Shown piece by piece: positions 28,745-38,362 of a stretch of 64,000 nt of DNA; position 1 is the first letter of the stretch, and each line of letters starts with the position of its first letter. The translations under genes and the position numbers were made by a program. The stretch is from NCBI GenBank assembly GCA_905479015.1, contig CAJQKV010000008.1, positions 1 to 64,000 on the forward strand. Reading direction: 5' to 3'. The notes under the pieces are model-generated. The model searched no databases. It saw nothing but the letters and a program-made list of their open reading frames with translations, and was not told the DNA's origin. This DNA comes from an uncultured Cyclobacteriaceae bacterium. GTDB lineage: Bacteria > Bacteroidota > Bacteroidia > Cytophagales > Cyclobacteriaceae.

Positions 28745-30088
28745 TTATGCCTCACTAAAAATCCGTTTCCAGCTTTTCTTTTTTAATTCAATCGACGTAT
28801 TATTTTCTTGGTTGAATTTGGATACAATTTCGGATGCGTATTTTTTATAAAATTCAGGATCAAAATTGGCATCGGAGAGATGCGCCAAAACATAGCTTAC
28901 CGATTTCTTTTTCGTAAGAACCTTGTCAAAAAACGCATGCCGCATGCGCATACCAAAGTTATTGATGCCAATAAACTGGTGGGTATTTTTATCATAATTA
29001 AGATGAATACACATTTTTCCATTTTTATGCCCCCAGTAAAAGCGGGCTTCGTTTTCTTTGGGCTTCGCCCACACCCAACCATAGGTTTGATATTCGATAT
29101 CGAAAAATTTTGCAGAATTAAACCAATGCCCAGGATGATAGGCGGTTCTATGTTTACAAATGGTTTGAGCCAAGGTTTCACCCATCATTCTTCCTGTATA
29201 CCAAACTGCTTCAATGGCCTTTCGTTCTCCCATGGGCTCCTGTTGTTCTGCACAATCTCCAATAGCATAAATATTAGAAATATTGGTTTCTAAAAACCGA
29301 TTTACTTTTATGCCCCTACCTGTCACTATGTTGCTATCCTTAACAAAATCAATGTTTGGTGAAACCCCTGCCGTTAAGCCCACGACATCACAAAATATTT
29401 CTTCCCCTGTTTTTTCAATGATTACGGAGGTTACTTGACCCGAGGCATTGGCTTTTATTTCTCTTAATTGGGTACTCAAACGCAAGTCGACATGATGTTC
29501 CCTAATATGTCTGTTGATCATCTCAGATTCTTGATCCGGTAAAACGTCATTCCAAAAACTTTTTTCTCGAACTAAAAAGGTGACGGGAATATTTCGGCTG
29601 CGCAGCATTTCAGCTAATTCAATACCAATCAATCCACCACCTACAATTACCGCGCGTTTACACACTTGATTATTGGGTGCAAATTGCTCTAACTGTTCCA
29701 AATCTTGTTTGTGATACAGGCCCATAACGCCTTTGGAATCTTGACCTGGCCAGCCAAATTTATTGGTTTTTGAACCACTGGCAATCACTAATTGGTCATA
29801 AGAAATTGAGGTATTGTCTTCAAAAAATATACAGTTGTTGTCGGTGTCAATTCGGTTGACAAAACCTTGTTTTAAATCAATTTTATTTTTTGCCCAAAAC
29901 CAATTTTCATAGGGCTGTGTATGTTTAAATTCCATATGTCCCATATAGACATACATCAAAGCAGTTCTCGAAAAAAAATAGGGCGCTTCTCCAGAAACAA
30001 GAGTAATCTGGTTTTTTGAGTTTTTTCTGATGTGCCGGGCAGCAGTCACTCCAGAGATCCCATTTCCGATAATTACAATATGTTTCAT
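28745..30088 (-). CDS. FAD/NAD(P)-dependent oxidoreductase
   Basis: This pyridine-nucleotide-disulfide-type flavoprotein has 447 residues. An FAD-binding GNGISGVTAARH opens the protein (residues 8-19). The NAD-binding GGGLIGIELAEM follows near 152-163, and the second FAD motif IYAIGDCAE near 293. The family includes the NirB/ferredoxin-NAD reductase-like proteins; there is no redox-active CxxC. The C-terminal 130 residues are a family-specific extension (FWGHKNGKMCIHLNYD and onward). It is the first gene of a two-gene unit with the membrane Fe-S protein, so NADH-to-membrane electron transfer is a sensible inference. Confidence 0.87.
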   Translation of the reverse strand: MKHIVIIGNGISGVTAARHIRKNSKNQITLVSGEAPYFFSRTALMYVYMGHMEFKHTQPYENWFWAKNKIDLKQGFVNRIDTDNNCIFFEDNTSISYDQLVIASGSKTNKFGWPGQDSKGVMGLYHKQDLEQLEQFAPNNQVCKRAVIVGGGLIGIELAEMLRSRNIPVTFLVREKSFWNDVLPDQESEMINRHIREHHVDLRLSTQLREIKANASGQVTSVIIEKTGEEIFCDVVGLTAGVSPNIDFVKDSNIVTGRGIKVNRFLETNISNIYAIGDCAEQQEPMGERKAIEAVWYTGRMMGETLAQTICKHRTAYHPGHWFNSAKFFDIEYQTYGWVWAKPKENEARFYWGHKNGKMCIHLNYDKNTHQFIGINNFGMRMRHAFFDKVLTKKKSVSYVLAHLSDANFDPEFYKKYASEIVSKFNQENNTSIELKKKSWKRIFSEA

Positions 30089-30368
30089 TCTTGAATTTTT
30101 TGATAGCGCTGACGTGTTAAAGTTAAGGACTTAAGACGATTTATCCGGTAACGAATTCAGGCTAATAATATTTAAGGAGCTATATTTTATCTTTTGAATG
30201 CAATGGGCATGAGATAAAACCATGAATGACTTATTTTAATAGATCAATATTAGGAAAGTGTTCATGTAGATTTTTTAATATAGGATGTTTGAAGACCTAA
30301 TTGGAGGAAAAAATGGAGATTTGAGTACCTATTTTTCTAAGGGATTAGAATGAACTAGCATTGTGGCG

Positions 30369-31640
30369 ATGATAAATATACAGATCCAAAAGAAAACACT
30401 ATTTCCCCTAATATTAATCATCTTAGCTGGTGAATCCGTATTTTTTTTACCTTTTGTAATCCAGCGTGTATTCAGGCCCACTTTTCTAGATGTATTTGAG
30501 TTGACCAATTATGAACTGGGTATTTGCTTTTCTATTTATGGTTTGGTAGGATTATTCTCTTATTTTTTCGGTGGGACGTTAGCGGATAAGTTTTCACCGC
30601 GGATATTGATGGCCTTGGCTTTGGTGTTTACCGCATTAGGAGGCGTTTGGATGACCGACTATCCCGCTTATACAGATCTCAAATGGCTGTATGGTTATTG
30701 GGGATTTACTTCTATCTTTCTATTTTGGGGGGCTATGATCAAACAGACCAGGATTTGGGGCGGAGCCAAAAACCAAGGCATAGCCTTTGGTTTTTTAGAT
30801 GGGGGTAGGGGACTGGTAGCTGCGGTATTGAGTTCTGTCGGGATATTAATTTTTGCTCATTACATAGGAGATGCTACAGATTTAACCTTGTCTGAGCGAC
30901 GAGATGCTTTTAAGGGTGTACTGATCTTCACTTCTGTGTTTGTTGCAGCCATTGGTATACTGGTTTTTTTCTTTTTGGATAAAAACGGGGAGCCTGATAC
31001 TTCAACGGATGTGTCACAGGTTTTTGTTTGGAGTGATTTTATGAAGGTCATGAATATGCCCTCAGTTTGGTATCTCACCATGATTGTATTTTGTGCATAT
31101 ATGGGCTATAAAGTGACTGATATATTTTCTTTATATGCCAAGGAAGTCATGCTTTATGATGAAATTTCGGCCGCTGGAATAGGATCCATACTGCTGTATT
31201 TGAGACCGCTAGTTGGTGTAATTATTGGGTTATTGGCGGATCGTACCCAGGGATCTTTCCTCATTTTATTGGCCTTTATAATGATGTTTTTGGGGAGTAT
31301 ATTCTTTGCCTCAGGCATCATCAATCCCGGACTGAATAGTTTATTTTTTATAGGAATCACTTTATCTGCTGTCGGGATATATGCTTTGCGCGCCCTTTAT
31401 TTTTCTATTTTGAAAGAGGGACTTATACCCGTCACTTTAACGGGGACTGCAGTCGGAGTCATCAGTTTTATTGCCTATACGCCTGATATTTTCTCTGGAC
31501 CGATCATTGGATATTTATTGGACAGTGCTCCTGGAGGGGCTGGCTATAGGTCAGTTTTTTCTCTTTTGGCAGTTTTTTCTCTTTTAGGTCTAGTGGCTAC
31601 GTGGGCGTTTAGAAAATCAGTATCATCCATCCATCAATAA
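30369..31640 (+). CDS. MFS transporter
   Basis: This is a twelve-helix major facilitator protein. After the first helix comes FFGGTLADKFSPRILMA, the classic MFS loop 2-3 motif (G-x-x-x-D-x-x-x-R). GLLADRTQGS is the counterpart in the second half. I take ATG 30369; a GTG two codons upstream is also possible. The substrate is not evident. It diverges from the FAD/Fe-S pair across about 280 bases in which I see no clear promoter, and its last 18 bases overlap the convergent kinase gene. Confidence 0.88.
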   Translation: MINIQIQKKTLFPLILIILAGESVFFLPFVIQRVFRPTFLDVFELTNYELGICFSIYGLVGLFSYFFGGTLADKFSPRILMALALVFTALGGVWMTDYPAYTDLKWLYGYWGFTSIFLFWGAMIKQTRIWGGAKNQGIAFGFLDGGRGLVAAVLSSVGILIFAHYIGDATDLTLSERRDAFKGVLIFTSVFVAAIGILVFFFLDKNGEPDTSTDVSQVFVWSDFMKVMNMPSVWYLTMIVFCAYMGYKVTDIFSLYAKEVMLYDEISAAGIGSILLYLRPLVGVIIGLLADRTQGSFLILLAFIMMFLGSIFFASGIINPGLNSLFFIGITLSAVGIYALRALYFSILKEGLIPVTLTGTAVGVISFIAYTPDIFSGPIIGYLLDSAPGGAGYRSVFSLLAVFSLLGLVATWAFRKSVSSIHQ

Positions 31641-32615
31641 ATGTATTCCTTCTTCCAGTAATTTTTCTCTTTGTTCAAGATTTAGGTGGAGGGGCAATTG
31701 AGCCAATCCAATGATTCTGCGGATGAGTTCCATACCTTCAAACTGACGCACTAAATAAAAGTCTATTCCTGATGCTGAATAATGCTTCCAAAAGTCATTT
31801 AAATAGGAGATCGGTTGTTCTGCCATCCTGAGATGTGCCCTAAGTACTCCGAGATCATACTCTTTGGGCCCAAAAAAACAAAATTCAGGATCAATGACAC
31901 GAAAACCGAAATCCGTTTTTAACCAACTTCCTGGATAGTAATCGCCATGGAGCAGTGAAGTACCCTCAGAGAGATATCGTTTTCCCAATTGGATAGCTGC
32001 CTTTTTTAATGCGATGTCCCGTCTCATTTTATGGGCCAGTTGTTGAAGGCCTGGTTTTATTTCATTGAGGTCAAAGTCATTTTCTTCAGAGTAGGGATAA
32101 ACGAATAAATGCTCATGATTAAGCTGTCGGAGGGCTAAATTTTTTGGAAATTTTGCGCGCTGTGACGCATTGAATGACGCATGATGTAGTTGATGCAAAA
32201 AAGAAAGGATCTCGACATAATCTTTTTGAGATAAATCAACCTTATTTTGATAGAGGACTTGATAATCAGAAAACCTGCCTAAATCCTCTATGAATAAGAG
32301 CTTATTAACGCGGTCAAACCCGAGGAGTTTGGGAAGGTAAGAACTGCATGAAGAGGTATGAACTAATTCATAAAATTGGTTTTCAACCTCAATGCGATCA
32401 ATGGGGGCCGGTATTTGGGGATATTTGTTGACGTAAGCCCTTGACTGTTTGAGTATGATACTACCCTTTCGAGTGGTGATGCGCAGTACCACATTCATGT
32501 TGCCTGCTCCCGGTGTTTCTACATGTATAATTTGGTCTTCCTCAAGCATCCAACCATTTTTGATAAGTATGTGTTTGAGTTTAGTTTGAGAGCTATTCAA
32601 GCTTATTTCTTTCAT
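31623..32615 (-). CDS. Phosphotransferase, S-methyl-5-thioribose kinase (MtnK)-like
   Basis: This small-molecule kinase has the aminoglycoside phosphotransferase fold and 330 residues. The ATP-side lysine is in SIILKQSRAYVNKYPQIPAP, a stretch typical of 5-methylthioribose kinases. The catalytic loop is LLHGDYYPGSW and the metal-binding DPEFCFFGP is equivalent to DFG. If it is MtnK, it would start methionine salvage, but no other salvage gene (mtnA, mtnB) is present. It could therefore be another APH-like kinase. Its 3' end overlaps the convergent MFS gene. Confidence 0.72.
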   Translation of the reverse strand: MKEISLNSSQTKLKHILIKNGWMLEEDQIIHVETPGAGNMNVVLRITTRKGSIILKQSRAYVNKYPQIPAPIDRIEVENQFYELVHTSSCSSYLPKLLGFDRVNKLLFIEDLGRFSDYQVLYQNKVDLSQKDYVEILSFLHQLHHASFNASQRAKFPKNLALRQLNHEHLFVYPYSEENDFDLNEIKPGLQQLAHKMRRDIALKKAAIQLGKRYLSEGTSLLHGDYYPGSWLKTDFGFRVIDPEFCFFGPKEYDLGVLRAHLRMAEQPISYLNDFWKHYSASGIDFYLVRQFEGMELIRRIIGLAQLPLHLNLEQREKLLEEGIHLLMDG

Positions 32616-32714
32616 ATTTAGAAGGTCAACGAGGGTTCATTTGTGGAAGAGACAAAGGTACTTTTATTGATTTATTGGCTTTATTCCCAAAGTGATTTTA
32701 GTGGATCATTAATA

Positions 32715-33737
32715 TTATAGAGGCCATGGTTTGACTAGAATTTTTCCTGCAGACATGTTTTCGGGAAAGGTATTCAGGCCTTCAATGACTTGTGTCAATG
32801 ACATCCGGTCTCTTATTTGAATTTCATGCTGAGTGCCTAAAAATTTTTGTACCTTATTAAAAGCTTGCAGTAGGGTGAACATTGATTGCTGATTGATCCA
32901 TTGAGAAAGCCAAAAACCACTTATTTTTTTACCTTCAAAAATAAATCTTCCATGGGGAACCATCATTTCTTGCTCAGACAAAGCGCCATAGACCATCACT
33001 TCTCCACCCTTGGGCAAGGCGGCCAATAGTTGGGAGACTATGGCTCCTGAAAGGGCATCAAAAGCGATTTTCACATTTAGTTGTTTAAATAAGTCACGCA
33101 TTTCGGTATTAAAATTAGGAGACGAACTATCAAGTATAAATTGAGTACCATTTTTCTTAAGCAACTCAACTTGTTCGGGTCGCCGCACAATATTGATACA
33201 TTGAAGGCCATTTTGTCTGCACATTTTATCCAATAGTTGGCCTAGAGCACTGGCCGCTGCCGTATTGGCGATGGCATGGCTCCGTTTTTTTTTGGCAATA
33301 CTGATCATAGCGATCACGGATAAAGGATTGACCAATAACATCGATCCTTGCTCTAAACTTAAATTCTTTTTCAAGGGAATGGCGGTGGCGGCTTGGGTTA
33401 GCGTGTATTCTGCCCACGTACCATTTCCAGTAGGAGGGGCAAAACAGGCTACTTTTTTACCTAATAATCTCCTAGAAAAAAAATCATTTCCAGTAGCCAT
33501 TACGATGCCGCTACCTTCAAAACCAGCCACTATGGGCAATTTTTTTGGAGAAGCATACAAGCCTCTCAAAAAGGCCCAATCTGAAGGGTTGATAGGGGCA
33601 CTATCAATTTTCACCAATACCTCTCCTTTGGCAGGCTTGGGGACTTCTAATTCTTCAATGGCGAGGCCTTCATCAAATTTTTTTAGGACCAAACCTTTCA
33701 TAGAATTTGGGAAATGTGTGGTGAATATGTTTTTCAT
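32715..33737 (-). CDS. Zinc-independent MDR-family reductase (quinone/enoyl reductase-like)
   Basis: This medium-chain dehydrogenase/reductase has 340 residues. A GroES-like N-terminal domain (VLVKIDSAPINPSDWAF, VAGFEGSGIV) is followed by a Rossmann domain (NTAAASALGQLLDKM). The catalytic-zinc cysteine and histidine are missing (GFEGSG where alcohol dehydrogenases have GHE), so it belongs with quinone or enoyl reductases. The frame's ATG at 33737 adds 12 residues before MKGLVLKKF, the usual family opening. The start could be 33701. The substrate is unknown. Confidence 0.85.
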   Translation of the reverse strand: MKNIFTTHFPNSMKGLVLKKFDEGLAIEELEVPKPAKGEVLVKIDSAPINPSDWAFLRGLYASPKKLPIVAGFEGSGIVMATGNDFFSRRLLGKKVACFAPPTGNGTWAEYTLTQAATAIPLKKNLSLEQGSMLLVNPLSVIAMISIAKKKRSHAIANTAAASALGQLLDKMCRQNGLQCINIVRRPEQVELLKKNGTQFILDSSSPNFNTEMRDLFKQLNVKIAFDALSGAIVSQLLAALPKGGEVMVYGALSEQEMMVPHGRFIFEGKKISGFWLSQWINQQSMFTLLQAFNKVQKFLGTQHEIQIRDRMSLTQVIEGLNTFPENMSAGKILVKPWPL

Positions 33738-33928
33738 AAGGTTACAAGAATAATGAAAATATAGATAGTATTTTGGACGTGAGATTAATGGCGCGGTATT
33801 TAGATTGCTTTTTAGTGATTAGGGTCAAATTTAATGAGATGATTAGTTGAAGCCAATATTCGTGTCTGTTTACAGACCGATCGTCACAACCTGTTTTTTT
33901 ATCAATTTTTTTATGAATAACTTCATTT

Positions 33929-36133
33929 ATGAGGTTGAAAAAAATCATGAAAACAGACAGCTATTTTTATTTACTCATTTCAGTAGGATTACTGGGGTGT
34001 GCTGGGGAAATCTCAAAGACGACAGAAATTGATCAGTGGGAGACACAGGCTGCGCAAGTTGAGATCATCAGAGATGATTTTGGAGTCCCACATATTTATG
34101 GAAAAACAGATGCTGATGCGGTTTTTGGGCTCTTATACGCTCAATGTGAAGATGATTTTCACAGGGTGGAGCGAAATTATATTTGGGCGATTGGGCGATT
34201 GGCGGAGGTAACCGGAGAGGAGGCGCTTTATAGTGATTTGAGAGCCCATCTGTTTATGACCAAAAACGAGGCAATCGACGCTTATGAAGCCAGTCCCAAG
34301 TGGCTGCAGGATCTTTGCGATGCTTTTGCAGCAGGCATTAATTATTATTTATATACCCATCCAGAAGTAAAACCAGAGTTATTGAACCATTTTGAACCTT
34401 GGATGCCATTTTATTTTAGCGAAGGATCCATTGGAGGAGATATCGAGCGGGTGCCAATACCTCAAATAAAAGCTTTTTATGAGGGAGCGCAGCCACTTTC
34501 GCTCATCACCAATGATCGCCAAACACTGAACCATGAATATTTGATGGAACCGCAAGGGTCTAATGGTATGGCCATTGGTGGGGAACGAACGACATCGGGA
34601 AATACCTTGCTGCTAATCAATCCTCATACCTCTTTTTTCTTTCGGGGAGAAGTTCATGTCGTGAGTGAAGAGGGCTTAAACGCCTATGGAGCTGTGACTT
34701 GGGGCCAGTTTTTTGTTTATCAAGGCTTTAATGAAAAAGCGGGCTGGATGCACACCAGTACCTATACAGATGTTATTGATGAATTTGTGGAAGAGGTACA
34801 TGAAAAAGAAGGAGGTTATTATTATAAATATGGTGAAGAATTGAGACCGATTTCTTCCTATGAGGTCAAGCTGAAATACAAGCAAGGGGATAAAATCATG
34901 GAGAAGAGCGTCACGGCTTATCGTACACATCACGGCCCGATCACCCATATGACGGCTGATAAATGGACGGCAACTGCATTAATGTGGAAACCCATTGAGG
35001 CATTAACACAGTCTTATATTCGAACCAAAGTGTATGGTTTGGAGGAATTCAATCAAATGATGGATATGCGTACGAACTCTTCCAATAATACTGTTTACGC
35101 GGATGCACAAGGAAATATTGCCTATTATCATGGCAATTTCATTCCCAAAAGGGATATAAAATTTGATTACAGTAAACCCGTAGATGGAAGTAATCCTGCC
35201 ACGGACTGGAAAGGATTGCATGCTGTTGCTGAGGCCATAAAGGTCATCAATCCTCCCAATGGGTGGATTCAAAATTGCAATTCAACTCCTTTTACTTCTG
35301 CGGATCAATTCAGTCCAAAAAAGGAGGATTACCCTTATTACATGTCAAAAGATGAAGAAAATTTTAGAGGCCTTCATGCCATTAGATTACTTAAAGAAAG
35401 TGTGGACATGGATTTAGACAAGCTCATCACATTGGCTTATGATCCCTATTTGCCGGCTTTCGAAATATTGATTCCAGGATTGATCAAAGCCTATGATCAG
35501 TCTGAAAAAGAAGTACTACTTTCGGCTCCGATTGAGGTATTACGTCATTGGGATTTTGCTGTTTCAAAGGAATCCATTGCCATGACGCTGGCCCATTATT
35601 ATGGGACTCATTATGTAAAGGAAGGGGTCCGACCGAGTGGATTAAAATTCATAGAATTGGTACAGTATTGGAGTGAAGCATCTCCACTAGGTGAGCGGCT
35701 GGCCATTTTCAAGAAGGCGATAGCCCACCTGAATGAAGATTTCGGTTCTTGGAATCAAGCTTGGGGTGAGATCAATAGGTACCAACGTTTAGATGGCGCC
35801 ATCAGGCAAAACTTCAGTGACGAAAAGCCTAGTTTACCCATAGGATTGGCTTCGGGAAATTGGGGAGCTTTAGCTGCTTATGGCGCACGCTATGATAACA
35901 ACACCAAAAAGATGTATGGGACTCGGGGAAACAGTTTTGTGGCCGTAGTTTCCTTTGGGGATCGGTTAAAAGCCAAATCAATTTTAGCGGGTGGGCAAAG
36001 TGGAGATCCTAATTCACCCCACTTTGATGACCAAATATCATTGTATGCAGATCATTCATTTAAAGAGGTGTCTTTTTATCGGGAAGATGTAGAGGCTCAA
36101 GCGAAGATCAGGTATCAACCAGGCTCAAGATGA
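33929..36133 (+). CDS. Penicillin acylase-family (S45) lipoprotein
   Basis: This Ntn-hydrolase precursor cuts itself to expose an N-terminal serine and hydrolyses amide bonds. A lipoprotein signal ends in LLGC (Cys24 from the first ATG). The alpha chain carries IIRDDFGVPHIYG (about residues 46-58). The autocleavage site is PQG-S211-NGMAIGG. The beta chain has NPHTSFFF, a family-typical HH (TAYRTHHGP) and the downstream N of SSNNTVYADAQG. The 734 residues are as expected. Acyl-homoserine lactone or beta-lactam side-chain hydrolysis are both known for the family. The start could also be ATG 33947, six codons in. Confidence 0.9.
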   Translation: MRLKKIMKTDSYFYLLISVGLLGCAGEISKTTEIDQWETQAAQVEIIRDDFGVPHIYGKTDADAVFGLLYAQCEDDFHRVERNYIWAIGRLAEVTGEEALYSDLRAHLFMTKNEAIDAYEASPKWLQDLCDAFAAGINYYLYTHPEVKPELLNHFEPWMPFYFSEGSIGGDIERVPIPQIKAFYEGAQPLSLITNDRQTLNHEYLMEPQGSNGMAIGGERTTSGNTLLLINPHTSFFFRGEVHVVSEEGLNAYGAVTWGQFFVYQGFNEKAGWMHTSTYTDVIDEFVEEVHEKEGGYYYKYGEELRPISSYEVKLKYKQGDKIMEKSVTAYRTHHGPITHMTADKWTATALMWKPIEALTQSYIRTKVYGLEEFNQMMDMRTNSSNNTVYADAQGNIAYYHGNFIPKRDIKFDYSKPVDGSNPATDWKGLHAVAEAIKVINPPNGWIQNCNSTPFTSADQFSPKKEDYPYYMSKDEENFRGLHAIRLLKESVDMDLDKLITLAYDPYLPAFEILIPGLIKAYDQSEKEVLLSAPIEVLRHWDFAVSKESIAMTLAHYYGTHYVKEGVRPSGLKFIELVQYWSEASPLGERLAIFKKAIAHLNEDFGSWNQAWGEINRYQRLDGAIRQNFSDEKPSLPIGLASGNWGALAAYGARYDNNTKKMYGTRGNSFVAVVSFGDRLKAKSILAGGQSGDPNSPHFDDQISLYADHSFKEVSFYREDVEAQAKIRYQPGSR

Positions 36134-36184
36134 AAGGGAAAAAAGAAGCGTTCCAACGAATTTTCCACCACTCTTCAAAATTAT

Positions 36185-36973
36185 TTAGTAGCTGTTGACT
36201 GAAACTTTTTGTTCTATTATTTTATCGGATATGGCGTCCCAAAGATGGATTCGGTGCCTTAAGGCTTCTTTCGCTACAGCCAGGACTTCTTTCCATTTTT
36301 GAGCATCATCCCCACAAAGTTCAGAAACCATTTGTAAGGATAAAGGGCCGTGTTCGTCGCCGTCAAGCTCAATATGTCGATTAAAATAGTACGTAATTTT
36401 GTTATACTTTTCATTATTGATGTCCCCTTCGCTTAAGATCTCATTAAACATATCTGGAATAATGTCTTCTCGACCAAAGGTGAAAGCAGCTGCGATCAAG
36501 TGTACTTTTTGGGTTGAAATGATTTGGAACGTATATTTTGTAAAGTCAGCTACTCTTTTTTCGAGCTGGAGATCGTCTAAAGCTTTTTCTACCTCTGTAC
36601 CCTTTTTAATTTCTTTTATAAAATCGTCAATTTTTGAAGTACTAGCTCCCATTTGTGCCATGGCCTCTAAATACATTTCAAAATGGCTTTTGGGTTGATT
36701 TAACTCATTCAAATCGCTTTCTTCACCTAATACAATTTCATTGATAAATCTAGCTAAAGTTGGGTTTTTGGCGGGTGTCCAAGGCGTATGCACGTGCGTA
36801 AGACTTTGCTGTAAAGATTTGAGTAATGACATGAAGTCCCAAACCGCAAAGATGTGATGTTCCATGAAAGTCTTTATATCCCTAGTATTTTGCAGGGTTC
36901 CATATATTTTGTGGTCACGTAAATTTTTTCTAAGATCAGAAAGTTCGTGAGTAATGTGTGCGATCCTATTCAT
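36185..36973 (-). CDS. DUF3050 family protein (heme-oxygenase-like fold)
   Basis: The 262-residue all-helical protein fits DUF3050. Possible metal ligands cluster in [13 protein letters not shown] (about residues 37-49), LGEESDLNE, and the C-terminal [13 protein letters not shown]. Their spacing resembles diiron heme-oxygenase-like oxidases (HDOs), but that is an inference. It sits between the penicillin-acylase gene (convergent) and a PLP-dependent dehydratase on the same strand, 252 bases upstream. The role is unknown. Confidence 0.82.
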   Translation of the reverse strand: MNRIAHITHELSDLRKNLRDHKIYGTLQNTRDIKTFMEHHIFAVWDFMSLLKSLQQSLTHVHTPWTPAKNPTLARFINEIVLGEESDLNELNQPKSHFEMYLEAMAQMGASTSKIDDFIKEIKKGTEVEKALDDLQLEKRVADFTKYTFQIISTQKVHLIAAAFTFGREDIIPDMFNEILSEGDINNEKYNKITYYFNRHIELDGDEHGPLSLQMVSELCGDDAQKWKEVLAVAKEALRHRIHLWDAISDKIIEQKVSVNSY

Positions 36974-37225
36974 TGGGTAGTATTGATTTTTATGTTGGCT
37001 GTGCAGTGTGGTCAGTTTTAAACTTTTGATATCATTAAGAGAATTTAAATTTTCAACACACTTAGGTAAACACCTATTAATTCTTAAAATAAAAAACTCA
37101 GAAAATAAAAAATAAGTTCCCTCAATACGGAGTATCTAAGCGCAATTAAAACTTCAAAAAAGCCATTGATTTTACCTCAGTAAAAAATTATATTTCAGTT
37201 TGTTGAAGTTTATATATTTCTTTAA

Positions 37226-38182
37226 TCAGGGATTCATTATCCAATTTTTTAATTGGTCGGGAGTTAAATTACTTCCACAAATAACAGCTCCCACTTTTTT
37301 ATTGCGCCACCGATCTTTGTTATCTAGTATTGCTGCGATACCAACCGCAGCAGAAGGCTCGCTTACGATACCCAAATGCTGATGTAGGAGTTTCATAGCT
37401 TTTAAAGTAGTACGATCTGAAACCAAAAGGGTATCATCTATCATATGCTCTAAATCGAGTAAAGATTGTTTTACAGGGAGTCTAATCGCTATACCATCAG
37501 AAATGGTGTTCACAGAAGGATGACTGATCAGCTTTTGGCTACGAATGGATTCAATCATGGCAGGAGCGCCCTCCGATTGAACGGCTATTAATTCTGTTTG
37601 AGGACTTAATTCTTTAAAAGTCCGCCCAATGCCGCCCAATAATGCCCCATTTCCCAAAGAAATCAGCAGTGTATCTAATGTATAAGGGAGGTTCAATAAT
37701 TCCAATCCTATGGTACCTGCTCCCGCAAGGGTTTCTATATCTTGACTGTCTTCAACGAATCGCAGTTGTAGTTTTTTGGCATGCGCTTTCGCAAATATTT
37801 TGGCTTCATCAAAGTCTTCACCCATCAATAGTACCGAGGCCCCAAAGGATCGCATCATTTCAATTTTATAGGTATTGGCATTTTTACTCGCAAAAACCGT
37901 TAAAGGAATCTTCTTCTTCTGGCAGGCATAAGCCATGGCTTGGCCAAAATTTCCCGCACTGGCACAGACGATGGGTTCATCAGGTGCTGCTTGGGATATG
38001 AGCATTTCAGCACCCCGTCCTTTGAAGGATTTGATGGGATTAAGGGTTTCAATTTTGACCGTAAGTTGGCAATCAAAGAGGTCACTTAAGCCTTTGGAAA
38101 TAAATTGAGGTGTGTTTAAGAAGGACGGGTCAATCAAAGGAAGTCCTCGTCTAATTTCATCAATACTTAGTCTGTGCTTCAT
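37226..38182 (-). CDS. Threonine/serine dehydratase-like PLP enzyme
   Basis: This fold-type II PLP enzyme has 318 residues. The Schiff-base lysine Lys54 is in IKSFKGRGAE. A phosphate-binding GNGALLGGIG loop and ASAGNFGQAMAYAC are present. The C-terminal end VICGSNLTPDQL is typical of catabolic threonine dehydratase (TdcB) or serine racemase. There is no regulatory ACT-like domain, unlike biosynthetic IlvA. A threonine/serine deaminase is the safest reading. It lies upstream of DUF3050 on the same strand; co-transcription is possible but the gap is 252 bases. Confidence 0.87.
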   Translation of the reverse strand: MKHRLSIDEIRRGLPLIDPSFLNTPQFISKGLSDLFDCQLTVKIETLNPIKSFKGRGAEMLISQAAPDEPIVCASAGNFGQAMAYACQKKKIPLTVFASKNANTYKIEMMRSFGASVLLMGEDFDEAKIFAKAHAKKLQLRFVEDSQDIETLAGAGTIGLELLNLPYTLDTLLISLGNGALLGGIGRTFKELSPQTELIAVQSEGAPAMIESIRSQKLISHPSVNTISDGIAIRLPVKQSLLDLEHMIDDTLLVSDRTTLKAMKLLHQHLGIVSEPSAAVGIAAILDNKDRWRNKKVGAVICGSNLTPDQLKNWIMNP

Positions 38183-38362
38183 ATGGGTTTCCTATTCATG
38201 TTTGTTTTAGATCTCAAAAAATTTATAAAACTCATCAAAATAATGGGGAACTTTAATGGAGGTACTCATGGAGAGAACGTTGAATAAATATTATGATTTT
38301 ACTTAGATTGAAGGGTTTAATTTTCACATCGATGAGAGAGGCCTATTCAAGCTGAATTAATA

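Noticed and set aside
28808-29293. 161-codon plus-strand open frame
   Set aside because: It is antisense to the FAD oxidoreductase, whose motifs are clear.
33265-33753. 162-codon plus-strand open frame
   Set aside because: It is antisense to the MDR reductase; no motifs.
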